A DNA stretch of 64,000 nt from Halorubrum sp. 2020YC2 (GCF_018623055.1 NZ_CP076019.1:248001-312000), one strand, 5' to 3'. Counted from the first letter of the stretch, positions 35,659 to 45,008 are shown. Program-made: numbers and translations. Notes: a model not told the origin generated them from the sequence alone.

Positions 35659-35792
35659 GGGTACGGTACGGGCCTTTCCCACGTCAGTCGTTGCCAACTC
35701 TCGACGGTGTTTTATCAGTCTACCCGCCGGGCCGCCTCGACGCGTACTCGTTCGGCTCGCTTTTTTTCCGACTTCGACCGTACGATCAGGGT

Positions 35793-36560
35793 ATGAGACG
35801 GCGGTCGCAGTCGTCCGACTCTTCCCCTACCGAACGCCTCGGACCCCCGTCGGCCGGAACGGCCGGGTCCGACGGCGCCGCCGGCGCGGACGCGACTCGA
35901 GACGGCTCGGACGCGTCGCGAAGCGGACGGGCGGGCGACGACGCGGGGGTCCGCGTCGAAATCGTCGTCCGCGACCCGACGCCCGCCCCGGTGGCGGAGG
36001 CGCTCCCGCCGGGGGCGGTGGCCGAGGACGTCGACCGCGTTCGCGTCGACGGCGCGGTCGTCTCGCAGTTCCGAGCCGACCGCACGGTCGACGCGGAGCT
36101 GGTGTTCGACGGCGGCGACGAACTCGTCTACCGCTGTCGGAGCGGCGCGTCGGGTCCGTTCCCGGCCGACGCCGTCGAGTCGCTCGGCTACCCCGTGTCC
36201 ACGGTCACGGTCCGCACGGCGCCCGACCGCGTCCGACTGGGGCTGTCGCTGCCCGCCGCCGATCCGCTCGGGGATGTGATCGACGCGCTGGAGGCGACCG
36301 GCGGGTCGGTCCGGCTCGAACGGCTCACCAGCTCCGGCGGGGCCGACACCCGATCGGACCCGGTCGTCGTCGACCGCGGACGGCTCACGGAGCGGCAGCG
36401 AGAGGTGATCCGGACCGCCCAGCGGCTCGGCTACTTCGAACACCCCCGTGGGGCGAGCGCAACCGAGGTGGCCGACGCCATCGGCATCGCCCGCGCCACG
36501 TTCTCGGAACACCTCGCGGCCGCGCAGCACCGCGTCTTCGAGGACCTCGTCGGCGGCTGA
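35793..36560 (+). CDS. Bacterio-opsin-activator-like HTH regulator
   Basis: 255 residues from ATG 35793. The first about 50 are disordered. The middle (residues about 52-185) is a beta-rich sensor-like domain without PAS or GAF signatures. The C-terminus LTERQREVIRTAQRLGYFEHPRGASATEVADAIGIARATFSEHLAAAQHRVFEDLV is a clear HTH_10 (Bat-type) domain. Bat controls opsin and carotenoid genes in Halobacterium. Divergent transcription from the desaturase-hop genes makes those its likely targets, an inference. Confidence 0.8.
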   Translation: MRRRSQSSDSSPTERLGPPSAGTAGSDGAAGADATRDGSDASRSGRAGDDAGVRVEIVVRDPTPAPVAEALPPGAVAEDVDRVRVDGAVVSQFRADRTVDAELVFDGGDELVYRCRSGASGPFPADAVESLGYPVSTVTVRTAPDRVRLGLSLPAADPLGDVIDALEATGGSVRLERLTSSGGADTRSDPVVVDRGRLTERQREVIRTAQRLGYFEHPRGASATEVADAIGIARATFSEHLAAAQHRVFEDLVGG

Positions 36561-36643
36561 CTCGGTCCTACTTGACGGCTGACCCCTTCCCACTCGACGG
36601 GGGCGACCGCGATATTAAAACCGTTCTGGGCCTCAGATAGGGT

Positions 36644-37069
36644 ATGTATCGCAGACGGTTCCTCCGAGAGGCCGGCGCCGTCGGGAGCGCGGCGGCGGCC
36701 GTCGGTCTCGCCGGGTGCGCGGGCGTCGACGGCAAACCGGACCCCGACGTCGGCATGCTCGCCGCCGCGTACCAGCCGCGAGAGATCACGGTCTCCGTCG
36801 GTGCGACCGTCGTCTGGGAGAACACGAGCGCCCGGGCGCACACGGTCACCGCGACCGAGGGCGGGGTCCCGGACGGCGCCGAGTTCTTCGCCTCCGGCGG
36901 GTTCGACGACTACGAGTCCGCCCTGTCGGCGTGGCAGTCCGACTTCGGCGGCATCCTCGAGAGCGGCGACCGCTTCGAGCACACGTTCACCGTCCCCGGC
37001 GCGTACGAGTACGTCTGTATCCCCCACCGCGAGGGCGGGATGTACGGGACCGTCGTCGTGGAGGAGTGA
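36644..37069 (+). CDS. Halocyanin-type blue copper lipoprotein
   Basis: 141 residues. The N-terminus MYRRRFLREAGAVGSAAAAVGLAGCAG is a Tat signal ending in a lipobox (LAGC), so the mature protein is a membrane-bound lipoprotein outside the cell. The plastocyanin-like domain has all four copper ligands: His in RAHTVT, then Cys, His and Met in YVCIPHREGGMYG. It carries electrons between membrane complexes. TATA GATATTAAAA (about 36610-36619) is about 30 nt before the ATG. The two downstream genes handle copper. Confidence 0.92.
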   Translation: MYRRRFLREAGAVGSAAAAVGLAGCAGVDGKPDPDVGMLAAAYQPREITVSVGATVVWENTSARAHTVTATEGGVPDGAEFFASGGFDDYESALSAWQSDFGGILESGDRFEHTFTVPGAYEYVCIPHREGGMYGTVVVEE

Positions 37070-37181
37070 GCCGCGCGTGACCCGGTCCACCGCCCGCGTC
37101 CGACGGACCTGTCTCTCGGTCGCGGCCGTCGCCCGACGAAACTCCTTCCCGCCCGCGCCCCGAACGAGGGGTGACTGACCG

Positions 37182-38015
37182 ATGGCCCTCTCGCCGCTCC
37201 TCGGGACCGACGTGCTGCTGTTCGCCGCCATCGGGCTGCTCGGCGGCGCCCACTGCATCGGCATGTGCGGCCCGCTCGTCACCGTCTACGCGAGCCGGAT
37301 GGACGCCGACGCCGGCCGGACCGACGGCGGCGGGGCGGACGCCGCGCCGACCGCGAGCGCGCCGACCGGCCGCGAGGGCCACCTGACCACCTACGAGGTC
37401 CGCCAGCACGCGCTGTTCAACCTCGGGCGCGCGGCGAGTTACGCGACGATCGGGACCCTCCTCGGCGCGCTCGGCGGTGCGGTCCTCGTCACCACCGCGA
37501 CCCTGACGGGCGCCGCGGAGACCGTTCGCGGCGGGGTCGGCCTCCTCGTGGGCGCGGCCGTGATCTTCGTCGGCATTCGGTACCTCCTCGGCGGCGCGAC
37601 CGGCGGGGTCCACCTCCCCGGGCTCGAACGCGTCACCGGGTGGCTCACGGGGCACGTCGACCGACTCGCGAACGGGCCGGGCATCGTCGCGCTCGGCGCG
37701 GTCCACGGGCTGCTCCCCTGTCCGATCCTCTACCCGGCGTACCTGTACGCGTTCGCGAGCGGCTCGGCGGTCGCGGGCGGCGTCGCGCTCGGCGCGCTCG
37801 GACTCGGGACGATCCCCGCCGTCTTCGCCTACGGGACGCTGATCGAGAGCGTCGACCCCGTCCACCGCCGCCGGATCCACCGGCTGCTGGGCGTCGCGTT
37901 CGTCGCGCTCGGCTACGTGCTGTTCGCGCACGGGCTGATGTCCGTCGGGATCCGCGTGCCGCACCCGCGGCTCCCGTTCTGGAACCCGCTCGACGCGGGC
38001 ATGGGGGGGATGTGA
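37182..38015 (+). CDS. SafE/TauE-like (UreH-domain) membrane protein
   Basis: 277 residues with about six transmembrane helices. LFAAIGLLGGAHCIGMCGPLV at the N-terminus is the signature of the sulfite-exporter-like UreH/SafE group that, in bacteria, is linked to cytochrome oxidase copper delivery and the CcoI ATPase. Paired Cys/His near the start may bind copper. A His-containing acidic loop follows. The Cu-ATPase gene begins one base after its stop codon, so the two are co-transcribed. Confidence 0.8.
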   Translation: MALSPLLGTDVLLFAAIGLLGGAHCIGMCGPLVTVYASRMDADAGRTDGGGADAAPTASAPTGREGHLTTYEVRQHALFNLGRAASYATIGTLLGALGGAVLVTTATLTGAAETVRGGVGLLVGAAVIFVGIRYLLGGATGGVHLPGLERVTGWLTGHVDRLANGPGIVALGAVHGLLPCPILYPAYLYAFASGSAVAGGVALGALGLGTIPAVFAYGTLIESVDPVHRRRIHRLLGVAFVALGYVLFAHGLMSVGIRVPHPRLPFWNPLDAGMGGM

Positions 38016-38016
38016 G

Positions 38017-40593
38017 ATGAGCGGAACCCCCGACCCGGCGCCGGGCGAGAGCGACGAGGCGCGTCCCGGCTCGGGCCCGAGCGACGACCCCTCGGCGTGT
38101 ACCCTCTGTGAGCTCCCGACCGAGGGCGTCGACGTCACAGACGGCGAGGGCAACCGCTTCTGTTGTACCGGCTGCCGGGACGTGTACGGCGCCCTCGGGG
38201 ACGCAGACGTGGACGCCGACGCGGTCCGAGAGCGCCGGCAGGCGGGGGACGACGGCGACGGAGCGGACGCCGCCGACGGCGACCGCGACGTCCCCGACGG
38301 CCACGAGCCGACGTACTTGGAGGTCGACGGGATGCACTGCGCGACCTGCGAGGCGTTCATCGAGACGGTGGCGACCGACGCGGCGGGCGTCAGCGGCGCG
38401 AGCGCGAGCTACGTCACCGACACCGTCCGGATCGACCGCGACCCCGACGCCGTCACAGTCGAGGACCTCACGGAGACGGTGAGCGGGCTGGGGTACAGCG
38501 CGTACGCCCGCGACGACGCCTTCTCGCGCCGGCAGGCGCACAACTTGGCGACCGCCCGGCTCGCGGCGGGCGTCCTCGTCGGGATGGCGGTCATGCTACA
38601 GTACATCGTCTTAATCTACCCGACGTACTTCGCGTTCCCGTTCTACGACCAACGGACCCTCGACTACCTCAACGAGGCGATGGCCTCGACCTCCGGCACG
38701 TACTTCTTCATCGTCATCGGGGTGTTGACAACCATCGTCCTCCTCTTCACCGGGAAGCCGATCCTGCGCGGGGCGTACGTCAGCGCGAAGACGCGCTCCC
38801 CGAACATGGACCTGCTCGTCGCCATTGCGGCGGTGAGCGCGTACCTCTACAGCACCCTCGCGGTGATATTCGTCGAGTCGCCCTCGATATACTACGACGT
38901 GACGGTGGCGATCATCGTCATCGTCACGGTGGGGAACCACTACGAGGACTCGGTGAAAGAGCGCGCGACGGAGCTGCTCTCCGAGGTCACCGCGGTCCAG
39001 GTGGACGACGCCCGGCGGCTGACCGCGGACGGCGACGCCGAGTCGGTCGCCGTCGAGGCGCTCGAACCGGGCGACCGGCTGCTCGTGCGCGCGGGCGAGC
39101 GAGTCCCGGTCGACGGCGAGGCGGTCGACGGCGACGCCGCGGTCGACGAGTCGGTCGTCACCGGCGAGTCGCTGCCGGTCCGGAAGGTCGCGGGCGACGC
39201 GGTCGTCGGCGGCTCGGTCGTCGCGGACGGCTCGCTCACGGTCGCGGTCGGGCCGGACGCGACCTCCAGCCTCGACCGCGTCGCGGAGCTGGTGTACGAC
39301 CTCCAGAGCGGGAACCACGGCGTCCAGAAGCTCGCGGACCGGCTCGCGACGGTGTTCGTCCCGGCGGTCCTCGTCATCGCGGTCGTCGCCGCCGGCGCGT
39401 CGCTCGCGCTCGGCGGCGCGCCGACCGACGCGATGCTCGTCGGGCTGACGGTGCTGATCGTCTCCTGCCCGTGCGCGCTCGGGCTGGCGACGCCGCTCGC
39501 GGTCGCCGCGGGGATCCGCGACGCCCTCGAACGCAACATCGTCGTCTTCGACGACACCGTCTTCGAGCGGATCCGCGACGCCGACACGGTCGTCTTCGAC
39601 AAGACCGGGACGCTGACGACGGGCGAGATGCGGCTGATCGACCGCGAGGTCGACGACGACCTGCTCCGGCTCGCGGCCGCCCTCGAATCGCGGTCCGCGC
39701 ACCCGGTCGGACAGGCGGTCGCGGCCGCCCGGGCCGGCTTCGACGGCGCCGCCGCCCTCGGAGGGTCGACCGACGACGGCGCGACGCCGGCGGTCGCTGA
39801 CGGCGGGACCGAGGCGGTCGACGCGCCCGGGCCGGGGGGCGAGTCCGAGCCGACCGTCGAGTCCTTCGAGAGCCACGCCCGCGGCGTCTCCGGCGTCGTC
39901 GACGGCGTCGAGGTCGTCGTCGGCCACCCGGACCTGTTCGACGAGCGGGGCTGGACCGTCCCCGACGAGGTCCGCGAGGCGGTCGCGGACGCCCGCGACG
40001 TGGGTCGCGTCCCGGTCGCGGTCGGCCGCGACGGCGCCGCCGAGGGGTTCGTCGTGGTGGGCGACGAGCTACGGGAGGGGTGGGAGGAGACGGTGACGGC
40101 GCTCGACGAGTCCGGGGTCGAGGTGATCGTCCTCACCGGCGACGACGAGCGCGCCGCGACCGTGTTCGCGGAGCACGACGCGGTCTCGTCGGTGTTCGCC
40201 GGCGTGCCGCCGGAGGGGAAAGCCGAGGCGGTCGGGCGGCTGAAGGAGCGCGGCGTCACGGTGATGGTGGGCGACGGGACGAACGACGCGCCGGCGCTGG
40301 CCGCGGCGGACCTCGGGGTCGCGCTCGGCGGCGGCACCGCGATGGCGGCCGACGCCGCCGACGTGGCCATCGTCGACGACGAACTCGGCTCCGTGGCGAC
40401 CGTCTTCGAACTCGCCCGGGCGGCCGGCCGGCGCGTCAGGGGGAACATCGGCTGGGCGTTCTGCTACAACGCGGTCGCCATCCCGCTCGCGGCGACCGGC
40501 CTCCTGAACCCGCTGTTCGCCGCGGTCGCGATGGGCGCGTCGAGCCTGCTCGTGGTGACGAACTCCTCGCGGGCGCTGCTCTCCGAGGACTGA
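38017..40593 (+). CDS. copA: Copper-translocating P1B-type ATPase
   Basis: 858 residues. It starts with a cysteine-rich metal-binding module CTLCELPTEGVDV...FCCTGCRDVYG (about 28-60), then an HMA domain with MHCATC (about 108). Eight transmembrane helices follow, including the Cu-selective CPC at 484-486 (SCPCALGLATP). Asp528 in DKTGTLTTGEM is phosphorylated; SRSAHPVGQ is the nucleotide-site motif and GDGTNDAPAL the hinge. The extra N-terminal Cys module and the SafE-like partner resemble CcoI/FixI systems that load copper into exported cuproproteins, here perhaps the halocyanin two genes upstream, rather than a detoxifying pump. Confidence 0.92.
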   Translation: MSGTPDPAPGESDEARPGSGPSDDPSACTLCELPTEGVDVTDGEGNRFCCTGCRDVYGALGDADVDADAVRERRQAGDDGDGADAADGDRDVPDGHEPTYLEVDGMHCATCEAFIETVATDAAGVSGASASYVTDTVRIDRDPDAVTVEDLTETVSGLGYSAYARDDAFSRRQAHNLATARLAAGVLVGMAVMLQYIVLIYPTYFAFPFYDQRTLDYLNEAMASTSGTYFFIVIGVLTTIVLLFTGKPILRGAYVSAKTRSPNMDLLVAIAAVSAYLYSTLAVIFVESPSIYYDVTVAIIVIVTVGNHYEDSVKERATELLSEVTAVQVDDARRLTADGDAESVAVEALEPGDRLLVRAGERVPVDGEAVDGDAAVDESVVTGESLPVRKVAGDAVVGGSVVADGSLTVAVGPDATSSLDRVAELVYDLQSGNHGVQKLADRLATVFVPAVLVIAVVAAGASLALGGAPTDAMLVGLTVLIVSCPCALGLATPLAVAAGIRDALERNIVVFDDTVFERIRDADTVVFDKTGTLTTGEMRLIDREVDDDLLRLAAALESRSAHPVGQAVAAARAGFDGAAALGGSTDDGATPAVADGGTEAVDAPGPGGESEPTVESFESHARGVSGVVDGVEVVVGHPDLFDERGWTVPDEVREAVADARDVGRVPVAVGRDGAAEGFVVVGDELREGWEETVTALDESGVEVIVLTGDDERAATVFAEHDAVSSVFAGVPPEGKAEAVGRLKERGVTVMVGDGTNDAPALAAADLGVALGGGTAMAADAADVAIVDDELGSVATVFELARAAGRRVRGNIGWAFCYNAVAIPLAATGLLNPLFAAVAMGASSLLVVTNSSRALLSED

Positions 40594-40675
40594 CCCGGCG
40601 CTCGCCGCGCCCGCGACGCGGCCGCGTCCGCCCCTACCGCAAACGACTTTCGGCTCACGCGAGTAGGCCGAGGCG

Positions 40676-41506
40676 ATGACAGACCAACAGCAACAGCCTG
40701 CGGTACCGACCCGGAGCGGGATGCCCGTCCTCGGGCTCGGCACGTGGGAGAACGACGACCCGGCGCAGTGCACCGAATCGGTCGCGAACGCGCTCGACGC
40801 CGGCTACCGCCACGTCGACACCGCCCAGATCTACGGCAACGAGACCGCCGTCGGGAAGGGGATCGCGCGGAGCGACGTCGACCGCGAGGAGGTCTTCCTC
40901 GCGTCGAAGGTGTGGATCGACAACCTCGCGCCCGCCGACGTGGCCTCGTCGACCCGCGAGAGCCTCGACAAACTCGGCGTCGACTCCGTCGATCTCATGT
41001 ACGTCCACTGGCCGGCCGGAGAGTACGAGCCGGAAGAGACGCTGCCGGCGTTCGCGGAGCTTCGCGACGACGGCCTGATCGACCGCATCGGCGTCTCCAA
41101 CTTCGAGCCGCACCACCTCGACGCCGCGACGGACGCGCTCGGTGAAGCGCCGTTCGCGAATCAGGTCGAGATGCACCCGCTGCTCCGACAGGAGGAGCTT
41201 CGCGAGTACGCCGACGCCAACGGCGTCGAGCTGGTGGCCTACTCGCCGCTCGCCCGCGGGGAGATCCTCGACGACCCGGCGATCGTCGACATCGCGGAGA
41301 CGCACGGCGTCAGCGCCGCACAGGTGAGCCTCGCGTGGCTCCGCGAGAAGGGCGTGACCGCCATCCCGAAAGCCACCGGGACCGACCACATCCGCGACAA
41401 CCTCGCGAGCGTCGACCTCGACCTCGACGACGAGGACGTCGAGGCGATCGACACCCTCGGCCGGACCGACCGCCAGCTCAACCCCGACTTCGGGCCGGAC
41501 TGGTAG
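40676..41506 (+). CDS. Aldo/keto reductase
   Basis: 276 residues, TIM-barrel NADPH-dependent reductase. Catalytic tetrad visible: Asp and Tyr in YRHVDTAQIYGNE, Lys in VFLASKVWIDNL, His in DLMYVHWPAGE. Later motifs are IDRIGVSNFEPHHLD, NQVEMHPLLRQEEL, AYSPLARGEIL and the NADPH-site AIPKATGTDHIRDNL. Similar to the 2,5-diketogluconate reductase group; the true substrate is unknown. It is convergent with the broken PAS gene, which reads antisense into its 3' end. Confidence 0.92.
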   Translation: MTDQQQQPAVPTRSGMPVLGLGTWENDDPAQCTESVANALDAGYRHVDTAQIYGNETAVGKGIARSDVDREEVFLASKVWIDNLAPADVASSTRESLDKLGVDSVDLMYVHWPAGEYEPEETLPAFAELRDDGLIDRIGVSNFEPHHLDAATDALGEAPFANQVEMHPLLRQEELREYADANGVELVAYSPLARGEILDDPAIVDIAETHGVSAAQVSLAWLREKGVTAIPKATGTDHIRDNLASVDLDLDDEDVEAIDTLGRTDRQLNPDFGPDW

Positions 41507-41524
41507 GCCCCGCGGGAACCTTCT

Positions 41525-42159
41525 TCACTCCTCCGCGCGCGGCAGCGACACCGTGATCCGGTTTCCGCGCGTGCCATCGCCTCCTCGACGGCGGGGCGGT
41601 CGTCTGGGTGGATCGCGTCGAGGAACGCGCCGGGGTCGCCGCGGAGCCCCTCGACCGACGCGCCGTATATCTCCTCGTAGGCGGGGTTCGCGAAGAGGAG
41701 CTCAGCCCAGTCGGCGCTGAACATCCAGAGCACGTCGCCGGAGACCGAGGCGAGCCCCTCGAGGTGGGAGGCGGTCTCCGCGCGCTCGTCTTCCGCCCGG
41801 ACGCGGTCGGTGACGTCCCGCGAGCTGACCACGAACCCGTCGAGCGTCTCGTCGGTGAGGTTCGACATGCGGCTCTCCAGCCAGGCCCACGACCCGTCCG
41901 CGGTCCGGTGTCGGTACTCCGCGGTGACCTCGGTAAACTCCGCCGTCCGGACCGCCTCCTCGAACGTCCGCCGCACCGCCTCCCGGTCGTCCGGGTGCAT
42001 GTACTCGAAGGCGTTCGTCCCGACGAGCTCCTCGGGGTCGTAGCCCAAGGTCCGTTCGACGGCCTCGTTGGCGTACGTGTACCTCCCGGCGTCGTCCAAG
42101 AGGGCGACCTTGTCTTGGGCCTGGTCGAGCAGCAGCCCGAGCGGTTCGGACCCGTTCAT
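41525..42159 (-). pseudogene. PAS-domain histidine kinase remnant, kinase part deleted
   Basis: From ATG 42159 two PAS domains are intact: VALLDDAGRYTYANEAVERTLGYDPEELVGTNAFEYMHPDDRE, and DVLWMFSADWAELLFANPAYEEIYGASVEGLRGDPGAFLDAIHPDDRPAVEEAMAR. Just after the second, the frame goes out; in another frame the next codons read RGNRITVSLPRAEE and stop (41525-41527), which looks like the very end of a HATPase kinase domain. A large internal deletion joining PAS-2 to the kinase C-terminus explains this. The open frame otherwise runs on antisense into the reductase gene to 41239. The product cannot be a kinase. Confidence 0.65.
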
Positions 42160-42292
42160 TCCCCCATGTTCCCACGCGTACGCGCATAACCGTCACTACC
42201 GTCCGTGTCCGCCGGCGGTCACGGACGAACTACGGTACTCGAATGGACCACGGCGTGTCGGGACGCAATCGGACGGTCCGAGTGGACTCCGT

Positions 42293-42532
42293 TCAGTCGT
42301 CGCTCGCCGAGAGCGCCTCTCGAATCTCTTCCAGCTTGAAATACGATGCGAGACCGAGTATCGTCACGGGCCACAGACCGACGAACTGTCCGCGCTGCTT
42401 GTCGCCGCGCACGTAGTAGAAGTACAGCGCGAGCGCCACCGACCCCACTGACGCGAACACCGCGGGTCCGAGTCCGTCACTACCGACCTCTTCGACAACT
42501 TCGGCCGCCGTCTCTTCTGTTGTATCGCTCAC
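42293..42532 (-). CDS. Small two-helix membrane protein
   Basis: 79 residues: acidic N-terminus MSDTTEETAAEVVEEVG, then hydrophobic helices GPAVFASVGSVALALYFYYVRG (about 22-43) and FVGLWPVTILGLASYFKL (about 50-67), then an acidic end. No known family is recognised. It is one of three very small membrane proteins in this 750-bp stretch. Confidence 0.6.
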   Translation of the reverse strand: MSDTTEETAAEVVEEVGSDGLGPAVFASVGSVALALYFYYVRGDKQRGQFVGLWPVTILGLASYFKLEEIREALSASDD

Positions 42533-42621
42533 ATACGATAAACGCCCCAGACGGGGATATGTGTTTCCTTGGTGTGTGCCCTACTTCTGGCCGTATTCGT
42601 CTCACGTCGCCGGCGGCGGCG

Positions 42622-42744
42622 TCACGACGACCTCGACCGCTCGCTCCGAAACACGAGCACGAAGATCAGGACCGACAACACGATCATGACCGCCGCGAAC
42701 ACGCGCTCGTCGCCTATCACAGCGTCGACCGGATCTTGGAGCAT
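42622..42744 (-). CDS. 40-residue single-helix membrane micro-protein
   Basis: ATG at 42744, stop at 42622-42624. The product is MLQDPVDAVIGDERVF followed by a single transmembrane helix AAVMIVLSVLIFVLVFR and a basic/serine tail. Codon use and the clear helix support it, although it is very short. It is close in plan to the micro-protein at 42920 on the other strand. Confidence 0.5.
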   Translation of the reverse strand: MLQDPVDAVIGDERVFAAVMIVLSVLIFVLVFRSERSRSS

Positions 42745-42919
42745 ACTTCCGGTACGGCCCCCACGCTAATGTATCTCGGTATCAGCGACGAACGCGCTTC
42801 ATCCCCGTCAACACCGGCGACTCCGCACGAGCGGACGCCGTCGCTCGGACCGCCGACGGCCGGCCCACCTTCCCACGAACCGCACGAAACGATTTGAGGC
42901 CGCGGACCGTACCGGGAGC

Positions 42920-43033
42920 ATGCGTGACATTGACCCGGACGCGCTGATGTTGGTAGCGGGTGTGGCGATCTCACTGATCGCGCTCGTAGAGTTGTATCCG
43001 CTCTGGAAAAATCGGAGAGACGAACGACGGTGA
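42920..43033 (+). CDS. 37-residue single-helix membrane micro-protein
   Basis: ATG at 42920, TGA at 43031-43033. Sequence plan: acidic MRDIDPDA, one helix LMLVAGVAISLIALVELYPLW, basic end KNRRDERR. The topology rule (positive inside) is obeyed. The third small membrane protein of this stretch; function unknown. Confidence 0.5.
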   Translation: MRDIDPDALMLVAGVAISLIALVELYPLWKNRRDERR

Positions 43034-43157
43034 CGGCCGTCCCGCCCCGTCCGCACCGGGCCCGCATTCGGCGGCCACGGCGCACCGACTCTTCGACGGC
43101 CACGGCGACGGGCGTGCCGGTTATGAGCGCGGCGACGGGGGACCGGGCGGCGACCCT

Positions 43158-45008
43158 TCAGACGTGTTCCGCGAGGAAGTCGACGATCCCGCGGTACGCC
43201 TCGATCCGGTTGTCGAGCTTCGCGAAGCCGTGTCCCTCGTCGTCGAAGATCAGCTTCCGGACGGGGACGCCCTGCGCGCGCGCCTCCTCGACGATCTGCT
43301 CGGCCTCTCCGACGGGCACCCGCGGGTCGTTCTCGCCGTGGAGGACGAACAGCGGGGCCTCGATCCGGTCGATGTTGTTGATCGGGGAGACGGACTCGAG
43401 GAACTCGCGGTCCTCGGCCAGCGAGCCGTACTCGGCCTCGCGCAGCGACCGCCGCCAGTCGCCGGTGTTCTCCAAGAACGTGACGAAGTTCGCGATGCCG
43501 ACGATGTCGACGCCCGCGGCCCACAGATCCGGGTACTCGGTCAGCGACGCGAGCACCATGAAGCCGCCGTAGGAGCCGCCCATCGCGACGACGCGGTCGG
43601 GGTCGACCTCGGGGTGGTCGTGGAGCCAGCCGACGCCCTCGCGGATGTCCTTCACCGAGTCCATCCGGTTCTCCACGTCGTCAAGCCCGGAGTACACCTT
43701 CCCGTACCCCGAGGAGCCGCGGACGTTCGGCTCGAAGACGGCATACCCGTTGTTCAGCAGGTACTGCGTGACCGAGGCGAAGGAGGGCCGCCGCTGCGAC
43801 TCCGGCCCGCCGTGGATGTCGACGACGACCGGGTAGCCCGACTCCGGCGGCTCCGTCTCCGGCACGGAGAAGAACGCGGGAATCTCCCGCCCAGTGCGAG
43901 ACGACGTCTCGCTGGCCGACGAACGTCGTTCGTCGACGTCGAAGGTCGGGTAGTGGACCAGTTCTCGCTCGACGAACGTGTCCGCGGGGATCCCCGCGGT
44001 CGAGGCGCGGGTCCAGCGCTCCGCCTCGCCGGTGGTCGCGTCGACGACGTAGACGTTCGCGTTGTGCGTGCTGCCCGTCGCCGTCACCGCGAACCGCTCG
44101 CCCTCGGGACCGAAGCTCACGCCGCCCGCGACGCCGTCCGGCAGGTCCGGCGCCGGGAACTCGTCGATCCGGTCGGGCGCGACGAGTTCCCCCGCGGTGA
44201 GTTCGGTGTAGCCGTCGACGTTCCGGGAGTAGACGAGCCGCCGCGAGTCCTCGTCTATCGCGACGCCGTCGACGTTCCACTCGCCGCCGTCCGCGACGAC
44301 GTCGAACTCGCCGGTCGCGAGGTCCAGCCGCTCCAAGCGCAGCGTGTCCGTGTCGCGGTCGGTGACGAGGTAGACCCCCTCACCGTCGGGGCCCCACTCC
44401 GGGCCGGAGTACCGCACGTCCCCCTCGTGGGGCGTGTGGTGGGTGAGGTCGCCGGTCGAGATATCGAGGGTGTACACGTCGTGGTCGAACGAGGAGTGCG
44501 CCTCGTGGACGATCAGCCGGTCGTCGCTCGGGGACCAGCCGGCGACCGAGAGCCAGCCGTCGCCCTCGTACACGAGTTCGGCGTCGTCGCCGGTCTCGTC
44601 GCGGCCCTGAACGTACACGTCGAAGACGGCCTCGTCGCGCCGGTTCGACGCGAACGCGAACCGGTCGCCCGTCGAGTCCCAGCCGCCCCACCGGTGTTTC
44701 GCTTCGGGCATGTCGGTGAGGTCCGTGATGTCGCCGGACTCGTAGTCGAGCCGGTAGAGCTGCGCGCGCTCGTTGCCCCCCTCGTCCATGCCGAAGACGG
44801 CCTCCGAGCGCTCCGGGGAGGAGTCGACGAAGGAGACGGACTCCTCGAAGAACGTGTGCTGTTCCGGCCACGACTCCGGCTCGCGGACCGACCACACCTG
44901 CCCCGTGCCGGTCGTGTCGAGCAGGAAGGAGAGCCGCCCGTCGGGACCGAGGTCGGCGCCGCCCGCGTTCCGCACGTTGAGGTAGCGCTCGATGTCGTAC
45001 TGTCGCAT
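43158..45008 (-). CDS. S9-family prolyl oligopeptidase/acylaminoacyl peptidase
   Basis: 616 residues: an N-terminal seven-bladed beta propeller (about 1-350) with repeated WD-like strands such as WGGWDSTGDRFAFASNRRDE, and a C-terminal alpha/beta hydrolase. The triad is Ser479 in MGGSYGGFM, Asp561 in LHGENDPRVP and His593 in DDEGHGF. No signal peptide, so a cytosolic oligopeptidase or acyl-peptide hydrolase that processes small peptides. The family is common in haloarchaea. An IS element sits just upstream of its start. Confidence 0.92.
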   Translation of the reverse strand: MRQYDIERYLNVRNAGGADLGPDGRLSFLLDTTGTGQVWSVREPESWPEQHTFFEESVSFVDSSPERSEAVFGMDEGGNERAQLYRLDYESGDITDLTDMPEAKHRWGGWDSTGDRFAFASNRRDEAVFDVYVQGRDETGDDAELVYEGDGWLSVAGWSPSDDRLIVHEAHSSFDHDVYTLDISTGDLTHHTPHEGDVRYSGPEWGPDGEGVYLVTDRDTDTLRLERLDLATGEFDVVADGGEWNVDGVAIDEDSRRLVYSRNVDGYTELTAGELVAPDRIDEFPAPDLPDGVAGGVSFGPEGERFAVTATGSTHNANVYVVDATTGEAERWTRASTAGIPADTFVERELVHYPTFDVDERRSSASETSSRTGREIPAFFSVPETEPPESGYPVVVDIHGGPESQRRPSFASVTQYLLNNGYAVFEPNVRGSSGYGKVYSGLDDVENRMDSVKDIREGVGWLHDHPEVDPDRVVAMGGSYGGFMVLASLTEYPDLWAAGVDIVGIANFVTFLENTGDWRRSLREAEYGSLAEDREFLESVSPINNIDRIEAPLFVLHGENDPRVPVGEAEQIVEEARAQGVPVRKLIFDDEGHGFAKLDNRIEAYRGIVDFLAEHV

